Below are positions 48,124 to 57,354 of a DNA stretch of 64,000 nucleotides, in pieces. Position 1 is the first letter of the stretch. Every line of letters begins with the position of its first letter. The notes below the pieces were generated by a model. That model searched no databases and was not told where the DNA came from. It worked only from the letters and a program-made list of their open reading frames with translations. The position numbers and the translations under genes were made by a program. Source of the stretch: Micromonospora parastrephiae (GTDB taxonomy: Bacteria > Actinomycetota > Actinomycetes > Mycobacteriales > Micromonosporaceae); assembly GCF_016802865.1 (NCBI RefSeq), contig NZ_JAEVHM010000005.1, positions 1 to 64,000 of the forward strand, in the 5' to 3' direction.

Positions 48124-48269
48124 CGCTTCCGTCCCGCCTCCCGATCGTGCTCCCAACCCGGTGAGCGCCCACCGGTCGACTGCCGTCCAGGCTAGCCGGC
48201 ACCACTGTCACCGCCGGCACGACTGCGACGCGCCGGGCACCGGCCGGTCGCCAAACTGAACCACAACCC

Positions 48270-48287
48270 TACCCGCACGGAAGAGTT
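48270..48287 (-). promoter_or_regulatory. MerR-type operator (copy c') upstream of the MerR gene
   Basis: TACCCGCACGGAAGAGTT matches the island repeat. Read towards the MerR gene it ends GCGGGTA and continues GGGTT, giving TAGGGT as -10. It is about 150 bp upstream of the MerR start, suggesting autoregulation. Confidence 0.55.
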
Positions 48288-48457
48288 GCGCGGGATGGTG
48301 GTTCCAGCGGTCACGGAGGACGCCGCCGGAGCGAGCACGTCAGCAGCCACCTCCCGCAGCGGGTGTTCGCCTTCGACGAGTCCGACCCCTGGCGATCCGC
48401 CCGCAAGCCGGATCCGAGATGGGCACCCCGGCGGGACTCGGCGCCGGCCGGCATCTG

Positions 48458-48475
48458 TACTCGCACGTTAGGGTA
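48458..48475 (+). promoter_or_regulatory. MerR-type operator (copy d) before helD
   Basis: TACTCGCACGTTAGGGTA is followed by GAGGTGGAG. It lies 60 bp upstream of the GTG at 48536 and 9 bp upstream of a possible ATG at 48485, so a very short leader is possible. Confidence 0.75.
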
Positions 48476-48535
48476 GAGGTGGAGATGGCGTCCGACCGTC
48501 GGTCCATACGTGCAGGAATCGAACCGGAGACAGCT

Positions 48536-50694
48536 GTGACAGATGTGCAGACTCGAGACGAACAGCTGGAGCGTCAGCATCTGGCCGAGACGGTGCGTCT
48601 GCTGACGGCGGCGCTGGAGCGTCTGACCACCACCATCGACAGCTCCGCCAGCGCCATCCAGGCGCACAAGGAGCACATGTGGACGCACTGGCGCGACATG
48701 GACGGCGTCGAGAAGGCGAACGTCCGCGTCGAGGTGAACACCTCGGTCACCTTGGCCGAGCACGCGGTCACGGTGCGAAACGCATCCAGCGGCTGTTGAC
48801 GTCCCCCTACTTCGGGCGCGTTGACTTTCACGCGAGCGGCGACACGGAGGCCAGGGCCCACTACCTTGGTGTGCACAATTTCTCTGACCCGCAGACCCAG
48901 GAGATCGTGGTGCACGACTGGCGTGCCCCCGTCTCCAGCCTCTACTACGACTTCGAGTCGGGCGAGGCGTTCTTCCAGGCCCCCCAGGGGATCGCCCACG
49001 GCGAGATCACCGGCAAGCGCCAGTACAAGATCCAGGACGGGCGCCTGGAATACATGTTCGAGAGCGCGCTGAACATCGGTGACGACGTCCTGCAGCGGGA
49101 GCTGAGCCAGTCCGCCGACGACAAGATGAAGAACATCGTGGCGACGATCCAGCGGGAACAGAACGCGGTGATTCGCAACGAGACAGCGCAGGTGCTGATC
49201 CTGCAAGGTGTGGCGGGCTCGGGAAAAACGTCGATCGCCCTGCACCGGGTGGCCTTCCTGCTCTACCGCTTCAAGGACACCCTCTCCTCCGACAACATCA
49301 TGATCCTCTCCCCGAACAAGGTCTTCGGCGACTACATCGCCAACGTGCTGCCCGAGTTAGGTGAAGAGCAGATCGCCGAAATCGACTTCACCACCATCGC
49401 CGGCAGGTTCCTCGCCAACATCACCGACTACGAGACGTTCAGCGAACAGGTGGTCAACCTGCTCGACCGGGTCGACGACGCGGCAGCCGAGCGCATGCGC
49501 TACAAGGCGACGCCGGAGTTCGTCACCCTGCTCGACGCATGGATCAGCGCGCGGACGGACGAGGAATTCACGCCCGCCGAAATCGTCCAGAAGAACAATC
49601 GACTCTCCGCCGGGTGGGTCGCGGCGACCTTCGGGCAGTCACCGACACTTCCCATCTTCACCCGGCTGGACCTGCTGGCCGACACCGCCGTCCACCTGCT
49701 CAAGCAGCAGGCTTCGGACAGAGGCCGCACGTGGACGGCCGCCGACACCACCGCTGTGCGCCGGCAGGTCCGCGCCATGTTCCCCCACAAGGACGCGCTC
49801 GCCGTGTACAAGGCCTTCTACTCGCACCCCGCCCGCCGCGGGCTGTTCAAGCCGCTGGGTCGGAAGAAGGTCGAGTACGCCGACGCCTTCCCGCTGATCT
49901 ACACCATGATCAGGACATCCCGCCAGGAGAGCTACGGACGCATCCGCCACCTGCTGATCGACGAGATGCAGGACTACACGCCCATCCAGTACGCCGTGGT
50001 GCGGGAGCTGTTCTCCTGCAGGATGACGATCCTGGGAGATGCCAACCAGTCGGTCAACCCGTTCAGCTCCTCGTCACCGTCGACCATCCGTAGCATCTTC
50101 CCCGAGGCCGACTGCCTGGAGTTGCGCAAGAGCTACCGTTCCACGACCGAAATCACGGATTTCGCCCAGCACATCTCCCGCAACGACAAGATCGTCCCGG
50201 TCGAGCGCCACGGACGTCCACCGCAGGTCATCGCGTGCACAGACCAGAAGGGTCAACAGGCCCAAATCCTGGCCCTCATCGAGCAGCACAGAAACAGCGA
50301 ACACAAGTCTCTCGGCATCATCTGCAAGACCACCGCCCAGGCGACGACGCTCTACCAGGCCCTGGCGGAGGCCGGCGTCGAGCTGACGCTCCTCGACTAC
50401 GACAGCGCAGAGTTCGCCGGCGGCATCGTCATCACCTCGGCGCACCTCTCCAAGGGACTGGAATTCGACACGGTGATCGTCCCGCAGGTCGACGACACGA
50501 ACTACGCCAACGAAATGGACAGGTGCATGCTTTACATCGCCTGCACCAGGGCCATGCACGAACTCCACCTGACCCACGACGGGCCCGTCTCACGCTTCCT
50601 GACGTTCGCCGGCCAACCCCGGGGCGATCTCGGAGTTGGCCACGGCGAAGCCGGGGAGATCCGCGATCACGCGACGGTCGCGCGGGTCGGCTGA
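48536..50694 (+). CDS. helD: HelD-like RNA polymerase-associated helicase, one frameshift
   Basis: The ~720-residue SF1 helicase has an N-terminal coiled coil (AETVRLLTAALERLTTTI, AIQAHKEHMW), then HelD-type LLTSPYFGRVDF, Walker A LQGVAGSGKTSIALHR, Walker B LLIDEMQDYTP, GDANQSVNPF and TSAHLSKGLEFDTVIV. HelD proteins pull RNA polymerase off DNA; some, such as HelR, give rifamycin tolerance. A single missing base near 48776 (VTVR then KRIQRLL) splits the frame; an extra A in the AAA run restores it. The GTG at 48536 is chosen for CGGAGACAGCT. A MerR-type operator lies just upstream. Confidence 0.8.
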
Positions 50695-50762
50695 CCCGAC
50701 GGCGACGTCAGCAGCCGGCGGCGTCGACACTGCCCCCTGCAAGCACCACCACCTGATATGGA

Positions 50763-50780
50763 TACTCGTACGTTAGGGTA
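50763..50780 (+). promoter_or_regulatory. MerR-type operator (copy e) before the MFS gene
   Basis: TACTCGTACGTTAGGGTA is followed by GGGGT. It is nearly identical to the helD copy and lies 380 bp before the MFS start. Confidence 0.75.
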
Positions 50781-51159
50781 GGGGTTCGGAGCGCTGCTCG
50801 TCAGGCCGGCGCCGCGACGCCTCGGGGCGACGGGTTTTCGTCCTACCCTCCCGCCTCCCCGGGGCGAAGCCGCCCGCCCGAGCGACGCGGGGCCACCGGG
50901 GGCACGCCGACAGCACTTGACCCGGTTAAGGAGCACCCCCGGACCGGGGGGATCATCGTCACCGGCGAGCGCCGCGGGACCGCGTGGACGTGCGGAGAGG
51001 CCCGGGGCCCGCCGCCGGGAACCGGGCGAACCAGCTCCCGGCTCCGGCATGTCCATCCTGCCGCCCATAGCGGCAGACAGCCCGATTCCGACCCGCACCG
51101 CGGGTGGCCTACACCGGCCCACCACCCGGCGAGGCCCCGCGTCAACAGCTCTGAGGCCC
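50781..51159 (+). other. Long GC-rich leader of the MFS gene
   Basis: About 380 bp lie between the operator and the MFS start. The stretch contains GC-rich inverted repeats (CCCCCGGACCGGGGG at about 50936-50950; GCCCGGGGCCC near 51000) that could fold in RNA. The MFS frame itself is open through part of it, but without MFS-like sequence. A regulated leader is possible. Confidence 0.4.
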
Positions 51160-52452
51160 ATGACTACCACCCTGCCCTCGACCAGCGCACCGACGCCTAC
51201 TGGCGGCTTCCACGGCTGGCGGATCGTCGGCTTCGCCGCTGTCGCGCTGGCGATGACCGCGCCCGGCCAGACCGTGGCGGTGTCGGCGTTCGTCGACCCC
51301 CTCATCGCCGACCTGGGAATCAGCCGCTCAGCGATCTCCACCGCGTACCTCATCGGCACCCTGACCGGCGCGGCGGCGCTGCCTGCGGTCGGGCGACTGG
51401 TCGACCGCTATGGGGTGCGCCGGTGCATGTTGGTCATCGGCGTGGTCTTCGGCGCCGTGCTGGTGGCGCTGTCGGTGGTGTCGGGGATCGTCGGTCTCAC
51501 CGCCGGGTTCGTGGGTATCCGGATGGCCGGGCAGGGCGCACTCGGGCTGGCCGCGACCACCGTCACCGCGCACTGGTTCCGGCGGCGGCGAGGTATCGCG
51601 CTGGGCGTCGTCTCCGCGGTCGGCGCGGCCGGGATCTCCCTGGCCCCGCTGCTGCTGGAGCGGTTGATCGCCGTTCATGGCTGGCGCACCGCCTGGCTGG
51701 TGGAAGGACTGGCCGTGTGGGCGGTCGTCATTCCGGTCGCGGTGTTCGGCATCCGCAACCGCCCCGAGGACGTCGGCCAGCGGGTTGACGGCGGCGATGG
51801 GGACGCCCGCTTCGACGGCGGCGCCCTGGCCGACCTCAGTCACCGCGTCGCGCTGCGCACACCGTACTTCTGGGTGCTGTCCGCCAGTGTCGCCACATCC
51901 GGAATGCTCACCACGGCCGTGGCCTTCCACCAGATCAGCCTGCTCACCGAACGCGGGCTCACGGCCGCTGCGGCGGCGGCGAACTTCTTGCCGCAGACCA
52001 TCGCGGGGATCGCGGCGACGCTGCTGGTCGGCGCGCTGATCGACCGCACCAGCCCTCGGGTGGTGCTGCCGGCCGCCATGGTCGGACTGACCGTCGCGCT
52101 CGCCTGGGCCACCCGGGCCGGGCCGGGATGGTCGGCGCTGGGGTTCGGTGTGGCGCTCGGCGCGGCCTCCAGCGCCATCCGTACCGTCGAGGCGGCCCTG
52201 ACGCCACGGCTGTTCGGGCTCGGGCACCTGGGCGCCATCCGCGGGACGGTCACCGCGGTCAACGTCGGTTCCACCGCCTTCGGCCCCGTCCTGTTCGCCG
52301 TCGGCCATGACATCACCGGCAGCTACACCCAGGCCCTGCTCATCGGCTCGACCCTCCCCCTGGCCGTCGGTGTCGCAGCGATCCTCGCTCCCCTGCCCGG
52401 CTCCGAGCGGCGGTCGCGTCGCCGACGACCGCGTGACACCTTCCCGAACTAG
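51160..52452 (+). CDS. MFS transporter
   Basis: The 430-residue protein has 12 membrane segments and MFS motifs: GRLVDRYGVRRCM between helices 2 and 3 and AHWFRRRRGIALGVVSA (helix 4-5), similar to the oxalate/monocarboxylate-type MFS. It may export a drug or move an organic anion. The ATG at 51160 (MTTTLPSTSAPTPTGGFHGW) is chosen because membrane-like sequence starts just after. Its operator at 50763 places it in the MerR regulon. Confidence 0.88.
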   Translation: MTTTLPSTSAPTPTGGFHGWRIVGFAAVALAMTAPGQTVAVSAFVDPLIADLGISRSAISTAYLIGTLTGAAALPAVGRLVDRYGVRRCMLVIGVVFGAVLVALSVVSGIVGLTAGFVGIRMAGQGALGLAATTVTAHWFRRRRGIALGVVSAVGAAGISLAPLLLERLIAVHGWRTAWLVEGLAVWAVVIPVAVFGIRNRPEDVGQRVDGGDGDARFDGGALADLSHRVALRTPYFWVLSASVATSGMLTTAVAFHQISLLTERGLTAAAAAANFLPQTIAGIAATLLVGALIDRTSPRVVLPAAMVGLTVALAWATRAGPGWSALGFGVALGAASSAIRTVEAALTPRLFGLGHLGAIRGTVTAVNVGSTAFGPVLFAVGHDITGSYTQALLIGSTLPLAVGVAAILAPLPGSERRSRRRRPRDTFPN

Positions 52453-52469
52453 GGGCCGCGGTTCGTAAA

Positions 52470-52487
52470 TACTCTTACGTTAGAGTA
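52470..52487 (+). promoter_or_regulatory. MerR-type operator (copy f) before DUF2795 and ARH genes
   Basis: TACTCTTACGTTAGAGTA is a near-perfect 18-bp palindrome followed by GGGAT (TAGGGA as -10-like). It lies 48 bp before the DUF2795 start. Confidence 0.8.
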
Positions 52488-52535
52488 GGGATAGTGCCGC
52501 GGTCCGCGTGGCACGACAGAAGGCAGGAGGAACCG

Positions 52536-52805
52536 GTGCACGACGTGACCCGCATCGAACTTCTCGACCACGTCCGAACAGCCTTCGACGATGGTCCCGC
52601 CAGCCGCGACGCGTTGCTGGCCGCGGCTGCGGCCAGCAACGCGCGGCCCGAGGTCATCGCCCTGCTGAACCGCCTGCCCGAGCGCGACTTCCGCCAGGTA
52701 CGCGACCTGTGGGAGGAGATGGCCGAGCCGACGTACCGGTCGGCGCCTGAGACGGGCGACATCCACCACGCCGCCGGAAGTGGGCGTGGCCACAGGCCGG
52801 TCTAG
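52536..52805 (+). CDS. DUF2795 small protein
   Basis: The 89-residue product has the DUF2795 pattern: SRDALLAAAAASNARPEVIA then LLNRLPERDFRQVRDLWEEM, like the helix set seen in many actinobacterial stress proteins. The GTG at 52536 follows AGGAGG by six bases, an ideal site. It is first in a transcript behind operator copy f, with an ARH-fold gene 16 bp downstream. The family has no known function. Confidence 0.85.
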   Translation: MHDVTRIELLDHVRTAFDDGPASRDALLAAAAASNARPEVIALLNRLPERDFRQVRDLWEEMAEPTYRSAPETGDIHHAAGSGRGHRPV

Positions 52806-52821
52806 CAGGACGGGGCGATCC

Positions 52822-53702
52822 ATGCACGACCCACGGTTGACGAGCCTTGGCGATACGGCGGGTTCTCTGGCAGGCAGCCTCGGTCGCGCCGCCCTGCTCG
52901 CCGCCGCCGCTGCGGAGGCCACCTCTGCCCGCCTGCAGGAGCGAGGCGCACCAACCGCCGCGGAGATCACCGCGGCGCTGCGCAGGCACGACGGCAGCGC
53001 CCCACCCGGACCGCACATCGCCTCGGCGATGACGCTCGCCCGCCGCCTGTCCGGCTCGGCCGGCACGGTCGACGTGGACGCACTGACGGCCGGCCTGCAG
53101 ACGGCGGGCCCGGTCGCCCGCGCTGCCGTCCACGTGGCCGACGGCACCATCGCGGATGGCTCGGTCGGGCCGGCGGCCTGGATCTGGCCGGTGGGACTGC
53201 TCACCGCCCTGCCGCTGGAAGAGGTGGCGGCCCTGGCCGGTGAGATCGCCGTACGGTGCACGACCGTTGCGCTCAGTCAGGACACGGCCGTCGCCCACGC
53301 CGTCGCCACCGCGCTGGCGGCGCGCCGCATGGACATTGAGCCGGACGTGTTCGTCGACGCCGTCGCCGCCCACACCGTCACACCGCCGCTGCGGGAGGCA
53401 ATGCGGGTGACGAAGATGCTGTTGCGCGCCCGCGCCGAGCCAGAGTTCGTCGCCGCCCAGTTCCCGACCCGCGGCCGTTCCCCCCGGCGGTGTCTCGCCT
53501 CGGCGCTGACGGCTTTCTGCTGCATCCGCGCGATCCGGTGGCGGCGGTCCGCACGAGCCTGGCCCAAGCGGGTGCCGTCAGCGACGTGGCGGTGATGGCC
53601 GCCGCCCTGGTCGGCGCACACACCGGTGAGCGGGCCCTGCCTGCGGCCTGGCGGTCGCCAGCCGCCCGGGGCCGGCTCCCGCGGTGGCCGACTCCAGCCT
53701 GA
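52822..53702 (+). CDS. ADP-ribosylglycohydrolase-fold protein with eroded active site, one frameshift
   Basis: The protein keeps the ARH helical plan: GPAAWIWPVGLLTALPLEEV, AGEIAVRCTTVALSQDTAVA, AVATALAAR and, after a frameshift near 53468, VAVMAAALVGAHTGERALPA. At the place of the N-terminal TDDT metal site it has PHIASAMTL, and at the GGDTDT site it has AVSDVAV, so two or more metal Asp are lost. One extra C in the CCC run at about 53468 restores the frame. It is probably a non-catalytic ADP-ribose or nucleotide binder. Confidence 0.7.
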
Positions 53703-53850
53703 CCACTGCCACGCCGAGCGAGCGCACTTGGCGGAGGCGACCGCAGTGCCTTCGAAGCGGATCCTCGTGGCCCTAGACGGCACGGTCTTCGACCTGCGAG
53801 CTGGACGCGCCGAGATCACCGGCACGATCGTCCCGTTGACTGAACTACTA

Positions 53851-53919
53851 GCCGTCCCCGTAGTAGCGGATCGTGCGGATGCTCAGCCCCATGCGTTCGG
53901 CAGCCTCGCCAATCTGCAT
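53851..53919 (-). pseudogene. MerR regulator N-terminal relic
   Basis: The minus strand reads MQIGEAAERMGLSIRTIRYY then GDG and two stops. It is the first 23 residues of a MerR protein nearly identical to the two SulP-linked ones. The rest is gone. Confidence 0.75.
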
Positions 53920-53959
53920 GCGCCTCAGCCCAACGGCTCCTGCGCGGCTGCTGGCTCGG

Positions 53960-54370
53960 TTACTGCGGCCGAGATCGCTGTGGCACGTCGTTATAGCGAG
54001 CGGTCAGCACTTCAAGCATGTGCTTGTCCGGGCCCAAAAAATACAGTCGTCGGCCGGTCCCGTCACGATTGACCTCACCGACCTCGGAAGGCCGCTTCCC
54101 GGGCGGGTCGGCTGTGTACGGCGTACCGTCGCTGTCGAAGCGGGACTTGATGCGGTCGAAAAGTTCGTCGCTTACCAGGAAGGCGTAGTGCTGGGGCTGC
54201 ACCTCGACCGGCGGGGCCGCGAAGTTGATGACAACCGAATCATCGAGTTGCACCGACTGAAAGAAGCCGTTCTCCCAGGGTTCGCGCAGTTCGAGCAGGC
54301 CCGTGAAGTAGCGGGCGGCAACGTCGCGATCAGACACTGGGATGATCATATGATGCAGTGACGCGGGCAT
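53960..54370 (-). CDS. VOC-family (glyoxalase/dioxygenase-like) protein
   Basis: The 136-residue protein has two VOC half-modules: SLHHMIIPVSDRDVAARYFT with the first metal His, and RRLYFLGPDKHMLEVL with the terminal Glu. The middle strand QPQHYAFLVSDELFDRI gives a second His. The family includes glyoxalases, dioxygenases and antibiotic-binding proteins; the substrate is not clear. The ATG at 54370 is chosen for AAGGAAC. It has no MerR-type repeat upstream. Confidence 0.85.
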   Translation of the reverse strand: MPASLHHMIIPVSDRDVAARYFTGLLELREPWENGFFQSVQLDDSVVINFAAPPVEVQPQHYAFLVSDELFDRIKSRFDSDGTPYTADPPGKRPSEVGEVNRDGTGRRLYFLGPDKHMLEVLTARYNDVPQRSRPQ

Positions 54371-54518
54371 AGTCGTTCCTTGATGTTGTGTCACCTCCAT
54401 CACCACAACGTCGTTGCGGCCAGACGCGATGACACCTCGCGACGAGGATAAACCGGATGCATCCGGCACCTCAAGCATGCCGCCCACCCATCAGCCGCTT
54501 AACCAACCTTCCTGGGGA

Positions 54519-54697
54519 GTACAGCTAGCGCAGCGAAGCCGACGAGGTCGGCCCGCTCACCGCCGACGCCCCACCCCAGGCGGTGCGGGACGGCAACGCC
54601 GACGTCCACGAGCTTGAACAGCGGATGCGCCGGGTCGTGGGCGACGGATCGACCGGACCCACCGGCGGTGACCGCTGGTCCCGTCTGTCGTGGTGAC
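54519..54697 (+). other. Coding-like fragment, unrecognised
   Basis: The frame reads SEADEVGPLTADAPPQAVRD then DVHELEQRMRRVVGDGSTGP before a stop at about 54697. It opens right after a TAG and has no start, so it looks like the tail of a lost gene. No family is recognised. Confidence 0.3.
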
Positions 54698-54752
54698 GGT
54701 ATAAGCACGTGGTCCGAGCGGCGATCCGCAGCTCCCAGGCCATTGAATACTC

Positions 54753-54770
54753 TACCCTCGCGTTAGAGTA
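54753..54770 (+). promoter_or_regulatory. MerR-type operator (copy g) before the intact ARH gene
   Basis: TACCCTCGCGTTAGAGTA is followed by AAGTC, giving TAAAGT as -10. A TTGAAT hexamer at 54743-54748 could be the -35, with a 20-bp spacer, longer than usual as in MerR promoters. Confidence 0.8.
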
Positions 54771-54807
54771 AAGTCCGTCGGGAGTGATCACGGGAGACGG
54801 TTAACCG

Positions 54808-55779
54808 ATGCTCAGGACAGAATTGAGCTGGTCACACCGGGTACGCGGGGCCATGGTGCTGGCGGCCTGCGGCGACGCCCTGGGCGCACCTTTCGAGGGC
54901 CGTGAACCGGCGGATCCGGCTGAGATCGACGACTGGATGCACCGCTCGACCCAGCTGATGCGATTCACCGACGACACCGCCTGCACTCTCGTCCTGGCCG
55001 ACCATCTGACCCGACGCCGGGGCATCGTGAACGAGGACGAGCTTGCCGACGAACTCGCCCGCGAGTGGACGCGCGAACCTGGCCGCGGCTACGGCCAGGG
55101 TGCGGCCCAACTGTTCGCCGATATCGCCCGCGGCGCCGCGTGGCGGCAGGCGGCCGCGGACATGTTCGACGGACATGGCTCGCTCGGAAATGGTGCGGCG
55201 ATGCGCGTCGCCCCGGTCGGCCTGTTACCCGGTCTGGCCCTGGGCGCCGTGGCCGGACGCGCGCGCCGGACCGCGATGGTCAGCCACCAGCACCCCCAGG
55301 CGTTGGACGGGGCGGCGGCACAGGCAGTCGCGACCGCCCTGGCCGCACTGTCGATCCAGGACACCCCGCTGGACGCCGACCGGATGGTCGCGGCGATCTG
55401 TCAGCACGTGCACACCGCCGAGTTCCGCGCCGCGCTGCGGAAACTGCCCGCACTCGTCGCCCGAGCCGCCAGCGGTGCCGACGTGGCCGGCGAGGTCGGC
55501 AACGGTGTTGCCGCGGTCCAGGCTGTGCCCGCCGCGCTGGCCGCGTTCCTGCGCCATCCTGATGACGTCCCTGCGGCGATCGGCTTCGCTATTGGTATGG
55601 GCGGCGACACTGACACCATCGCCTCGATGACCGGCGCGCTGTGTGGCGCCCGCCGGGCGGAGAAGGACCTCCCCGTCATGTGGGGCCTTCGACTGGAGGG
55701 TGCGTCGCGCGTTTGGACAGCGGCCAGTGCGCTGGCCCGGCTCGGCAGGCCGGGAGCCGGGGCGCAGCCGCCCGGATGA
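54808..55779 (+). CDS. ADP-ribosylglycohydrolase (ARH/DraG family), active site intact
   Basis: The 323-residue protein has every ARH landmark: RGAMVLAACGDALGAPFEG, the metal-binding FTDDT, GNGAAMRVAPVGLLPG, SHQHPQALDGAAAQA, and the second metal site GMGGDTDTIASMTGALCGA. Such enzymes remove ADP-ribose from proteins or DNA using two Mg ions. The ATG at 54808 follows GGGAGACGG. It is driven from a MerR-type operator and is followed by an eroded paralogue. The substrate (a modified protein, DNA or drug) is unknown. Confidence 0.9.
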   Translation: MLRTELSWSHRVRGAMVLAACGDALGAPFEGREPADPAEIDDWMHRSTQLMRFTDDTACTLVLADHLTRRRGIVNEDELADELAREWTREPGRGYGQGAAQLFADIARGAAWRQAAADMFDGHGSLGNGAAMRVAPVGLLPGLALGAVAGRARRTAMVSHQHPQALDGAAAQAVATALAALSIQDTPLDADRMVAAICQHVHTAEFRAALRKLPALVARAASGADVAGEVGNGVAAVQAVPAALAAFLRHPDDVPAAIGFAIGMGGDTDTIASMTGALCGARRAEKDLPVMWGLRLEGASRVWTAASALARLGRPGAGAQPPG

Positions 55780-55878
55780 ACCGGCGCAAGGATTACCCCC
55801 TACCGCCCCCGGCGCCGCAGACAGGCAGGTCCCGCGCCGCGACGGCTCACCACACCCGGCAGTCCAGCCAGGCAGCAT

Positions 55879-56079
55879 CGCGCGGGCTTCCTCATTGAGT
55901 GGGCCAATTTCCGAAACGCCGACCCGGTCACCTTCGGCGAGCTGGTCGGCGGCCCCAAGGTCGTCGACGGGCGCACCTGCCGCGACCCGGCACGGTGGGC
56001 CCGGGCGGGCTGGGGGCACCGGGGCAAGGGTCGCCCGGAGCCGGCACCCCGACACTTCTTGGAGAGCGACAACCGATGA
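55879..56079 (+). pseudogene. UDP-sugar 6-dehydrogenase C-terminal relic
   Basis: The frame reads GFLIEWANFRNADPVTFGEL then VVDGRTCRDPARWARAGWGH, matching the C-terminal domain of UDP-glucose 6-dehydrogenases (TEW-x-x-FR, VVDGRN, AGW). All upstream parts are absent. Its stop overlaps the ATG of the next ARH-fold gene (ATGA), which could give coupled translation if the frame is still used. Confidence 0.6.
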
Positions 56080-56978
56080 CTGCGCTGTCCAGCAATCCGA
56101 CCGCTGCCTGGCAGAGGTGGCGACACCGCGTCGGCGGCTGCCTACTCATGATCGCGTGCGCCGAAGGTTTGCACCGCGGGATGCCCGCCTCCGTCTCGGT
56201 GGAGGACACCGACCAGGTCATGCCGTCACCCACTCGGGAACTTGAGTACGGTCCGGTCACCGAGCACACGCTCAGCCTCGCGGTGCATCTCATTCGCCGT
56301 TCGACCTACCCGGTGACGCGCCCCCTCCTGATCGGCCGGCGCCCGTCGCACCGGATCGATGCGCTGCACCTGGACGACCTTGACGTCACCGGCTTCACGA
56401 CGCCGGGCGCCGCGGCGGCGTGGATCAGTCCACTGGGCCTCTTGCCGCGCCTTCCGCTGTCCGAGGTGGCCGAGGCCGCCCGCCGCACCGCTGCCCGATG
56501 CGGCGCCGACCATACCGCTCAGGACATCGCCGCCGCGCAGGCCGTTGCCGTGGCCGTGGCGGCTCTGCAGGAACCCGGCCGGCCGCCGCACGTCGACCAC
56601 CTCATCGCGACGATCGCCGCGCACACCGACACCGTGCCGCTGCGCAGAGCGCTACAGACGGTACGGGCGCTGGTCGGTCGGCCCCTCAATTCAGAGGATA
56701 GCGTTGCCGAGATGGCCGGCGAGCCAGCTGTCACGGCCTTCGCGGTAGCTCTGCGCCTCTACCTGACCTGCTACCGAGAGCCTCACCCAGCGTTGCGTCG
56801 AGCGACGCTCGCACCCGCGTCGGACGCGACCGTCATGACGGCAGCGCTGCTCGGGGCGCACGGCGGAGACGACCTGGTGCCGGCCGAATGGGGCGCGCGC
56901 CTGCGTTCCTCGCTGCGCGTGTGGAGTGTTGCCGGCGAGCTTGCCGAACTGGTGACCCACGCCGCACCGCAACGATGA
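56076..56978 (+). CDS. ADP-ribosylglycohydrolase-fold protein, eroded active site
   Basis: The 300-residue protein follows the ARH plan: RVGGCLLMIACAEGLHRGM, GPVTEHTLSLAVHLI at the TDDT position, AAAAWISPLGLLPRLPLSEV, DIAAAQAVAVAVAAL, and ASDATVMTAALLGAHGGDDL at the GGDTDT position. So TDDT is TEHT and GGDTDT is APASDA: one or two ligands may remain, and full catalysis is unlikely. It lies behind the intact ARH gene, 296 bp downstream, with no separate operator. Confidence 0.75.
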   Translation: MTALSSNPTAAWQRWRHRVGGCLLMIACAEGLHRGMPASVSVEDTDQVMPSPTRELEYGPVTEHTLSLAVHLIRRSTYPVTRPLLIGRRPSHRIDALHLDDLDVTGFTTPGAAAAWISPLGLLPRLPLSEVAEAARRTAARCGADHTAQDIAAAQAVAVAVAALQEPGRPPHVDHLIATIAAHTDTVPLRRALQTVRALVGRPLNSEDSVAEMAGEPAVTAFAVALRLYLTCYREPHPALRRATLAPASDATVMTAALLGAHGGDDLVPAEWGARLRSSLRVWSVAGELAELVTHAAPQR

Positions 56979-57045
56979 CCCCCAGCCGCCGAGGTGCACC
57001 GGCATGCCGGTGTCGGGCCCAGTGCCGCCCGGCCGCGTGCAACGG

Positions 57046-57234
57046 CTAGACGTGTTCGATGCGCTCGACCCGGTGCACGTCCTCCCACCGCAGCGCGGAC
57101 ACTTCGCGCCAGTGGGTGGTGCAGGCAGTGCCGGTGCGGCGCTCGAAGGTCATGATCCGTCGATCGTGACGACACCGGTCGGCGGCGACCGTCAGCAGGG
57201 TGCCGTCAGTCAGCCACACGAAGAACTGCGTCAT
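57046..57234 (-). CDS. Small protein divergent from an ARH-fold gene
   Basis: The 62-residue product reads FFVWLTDGTLLTVAADRCRH then MTFERRTGTACTTHWREVSA and WEDVHRVERIEHV, a compact beta-like sequence with two Cys. The ATG at 57234 follows GGGAGGTGTC, an excellent site. A MerR-type repeat lies 48 bp upstream on its own strand, back to back with that of the next ARH-fold gene. No family is recognised. Confidence 0.65.
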   Translation of the reverse strand: MTQFFVWLTDGTLLTVAADRCRHDRRIMTFERRTGTACTTHWREVSALRWEDVHRVERIEHV

Positions 57235-57281
57235 GACACCTCCCTGGCCTGCGGACCGTTGTCCGCCCGACACGCCGAATC

Positions 57282-57299
57282 TACTCTGACGTTAGCGTT
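57282..57299 (-). promoter_or_regulatory. MerR-type operator (copy h) before the small divergent gene
   Basis: TACTCTGACGTTAGCGTT, read towards the minus-strand gene, ends CAGAGTA and continues GATTC, giving TAGATT as -10. Confidence 0.7.
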
Positions 57300-57325
57300 A
57301 CCGAAAGGGCGACCCTCCACCGCTG

Positions 57326-57343
57326 CACCCTTACGTTAGGGTA
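57326..57343 (+). promoter_or_regulatory. MerR-type operator (copy i) before the fourth ARH-fold gene
   Basis: CACCCTTACGTTAGGGTA is followed by GAGTG, giving TAGAGT as -10. The ATG at 57355 lies about 8 bases past that hexamer, so the transcript may be leaderless. Confidence 0.8.
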
Positions 57344-57354
57344 GAGTGCGAGTG

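Noticed and set aside
48286..48471. 61-codon open frame ahead of helD
   Set aside because: The translation is low-complexity, it has no ribosome site, and it spans the operator region.
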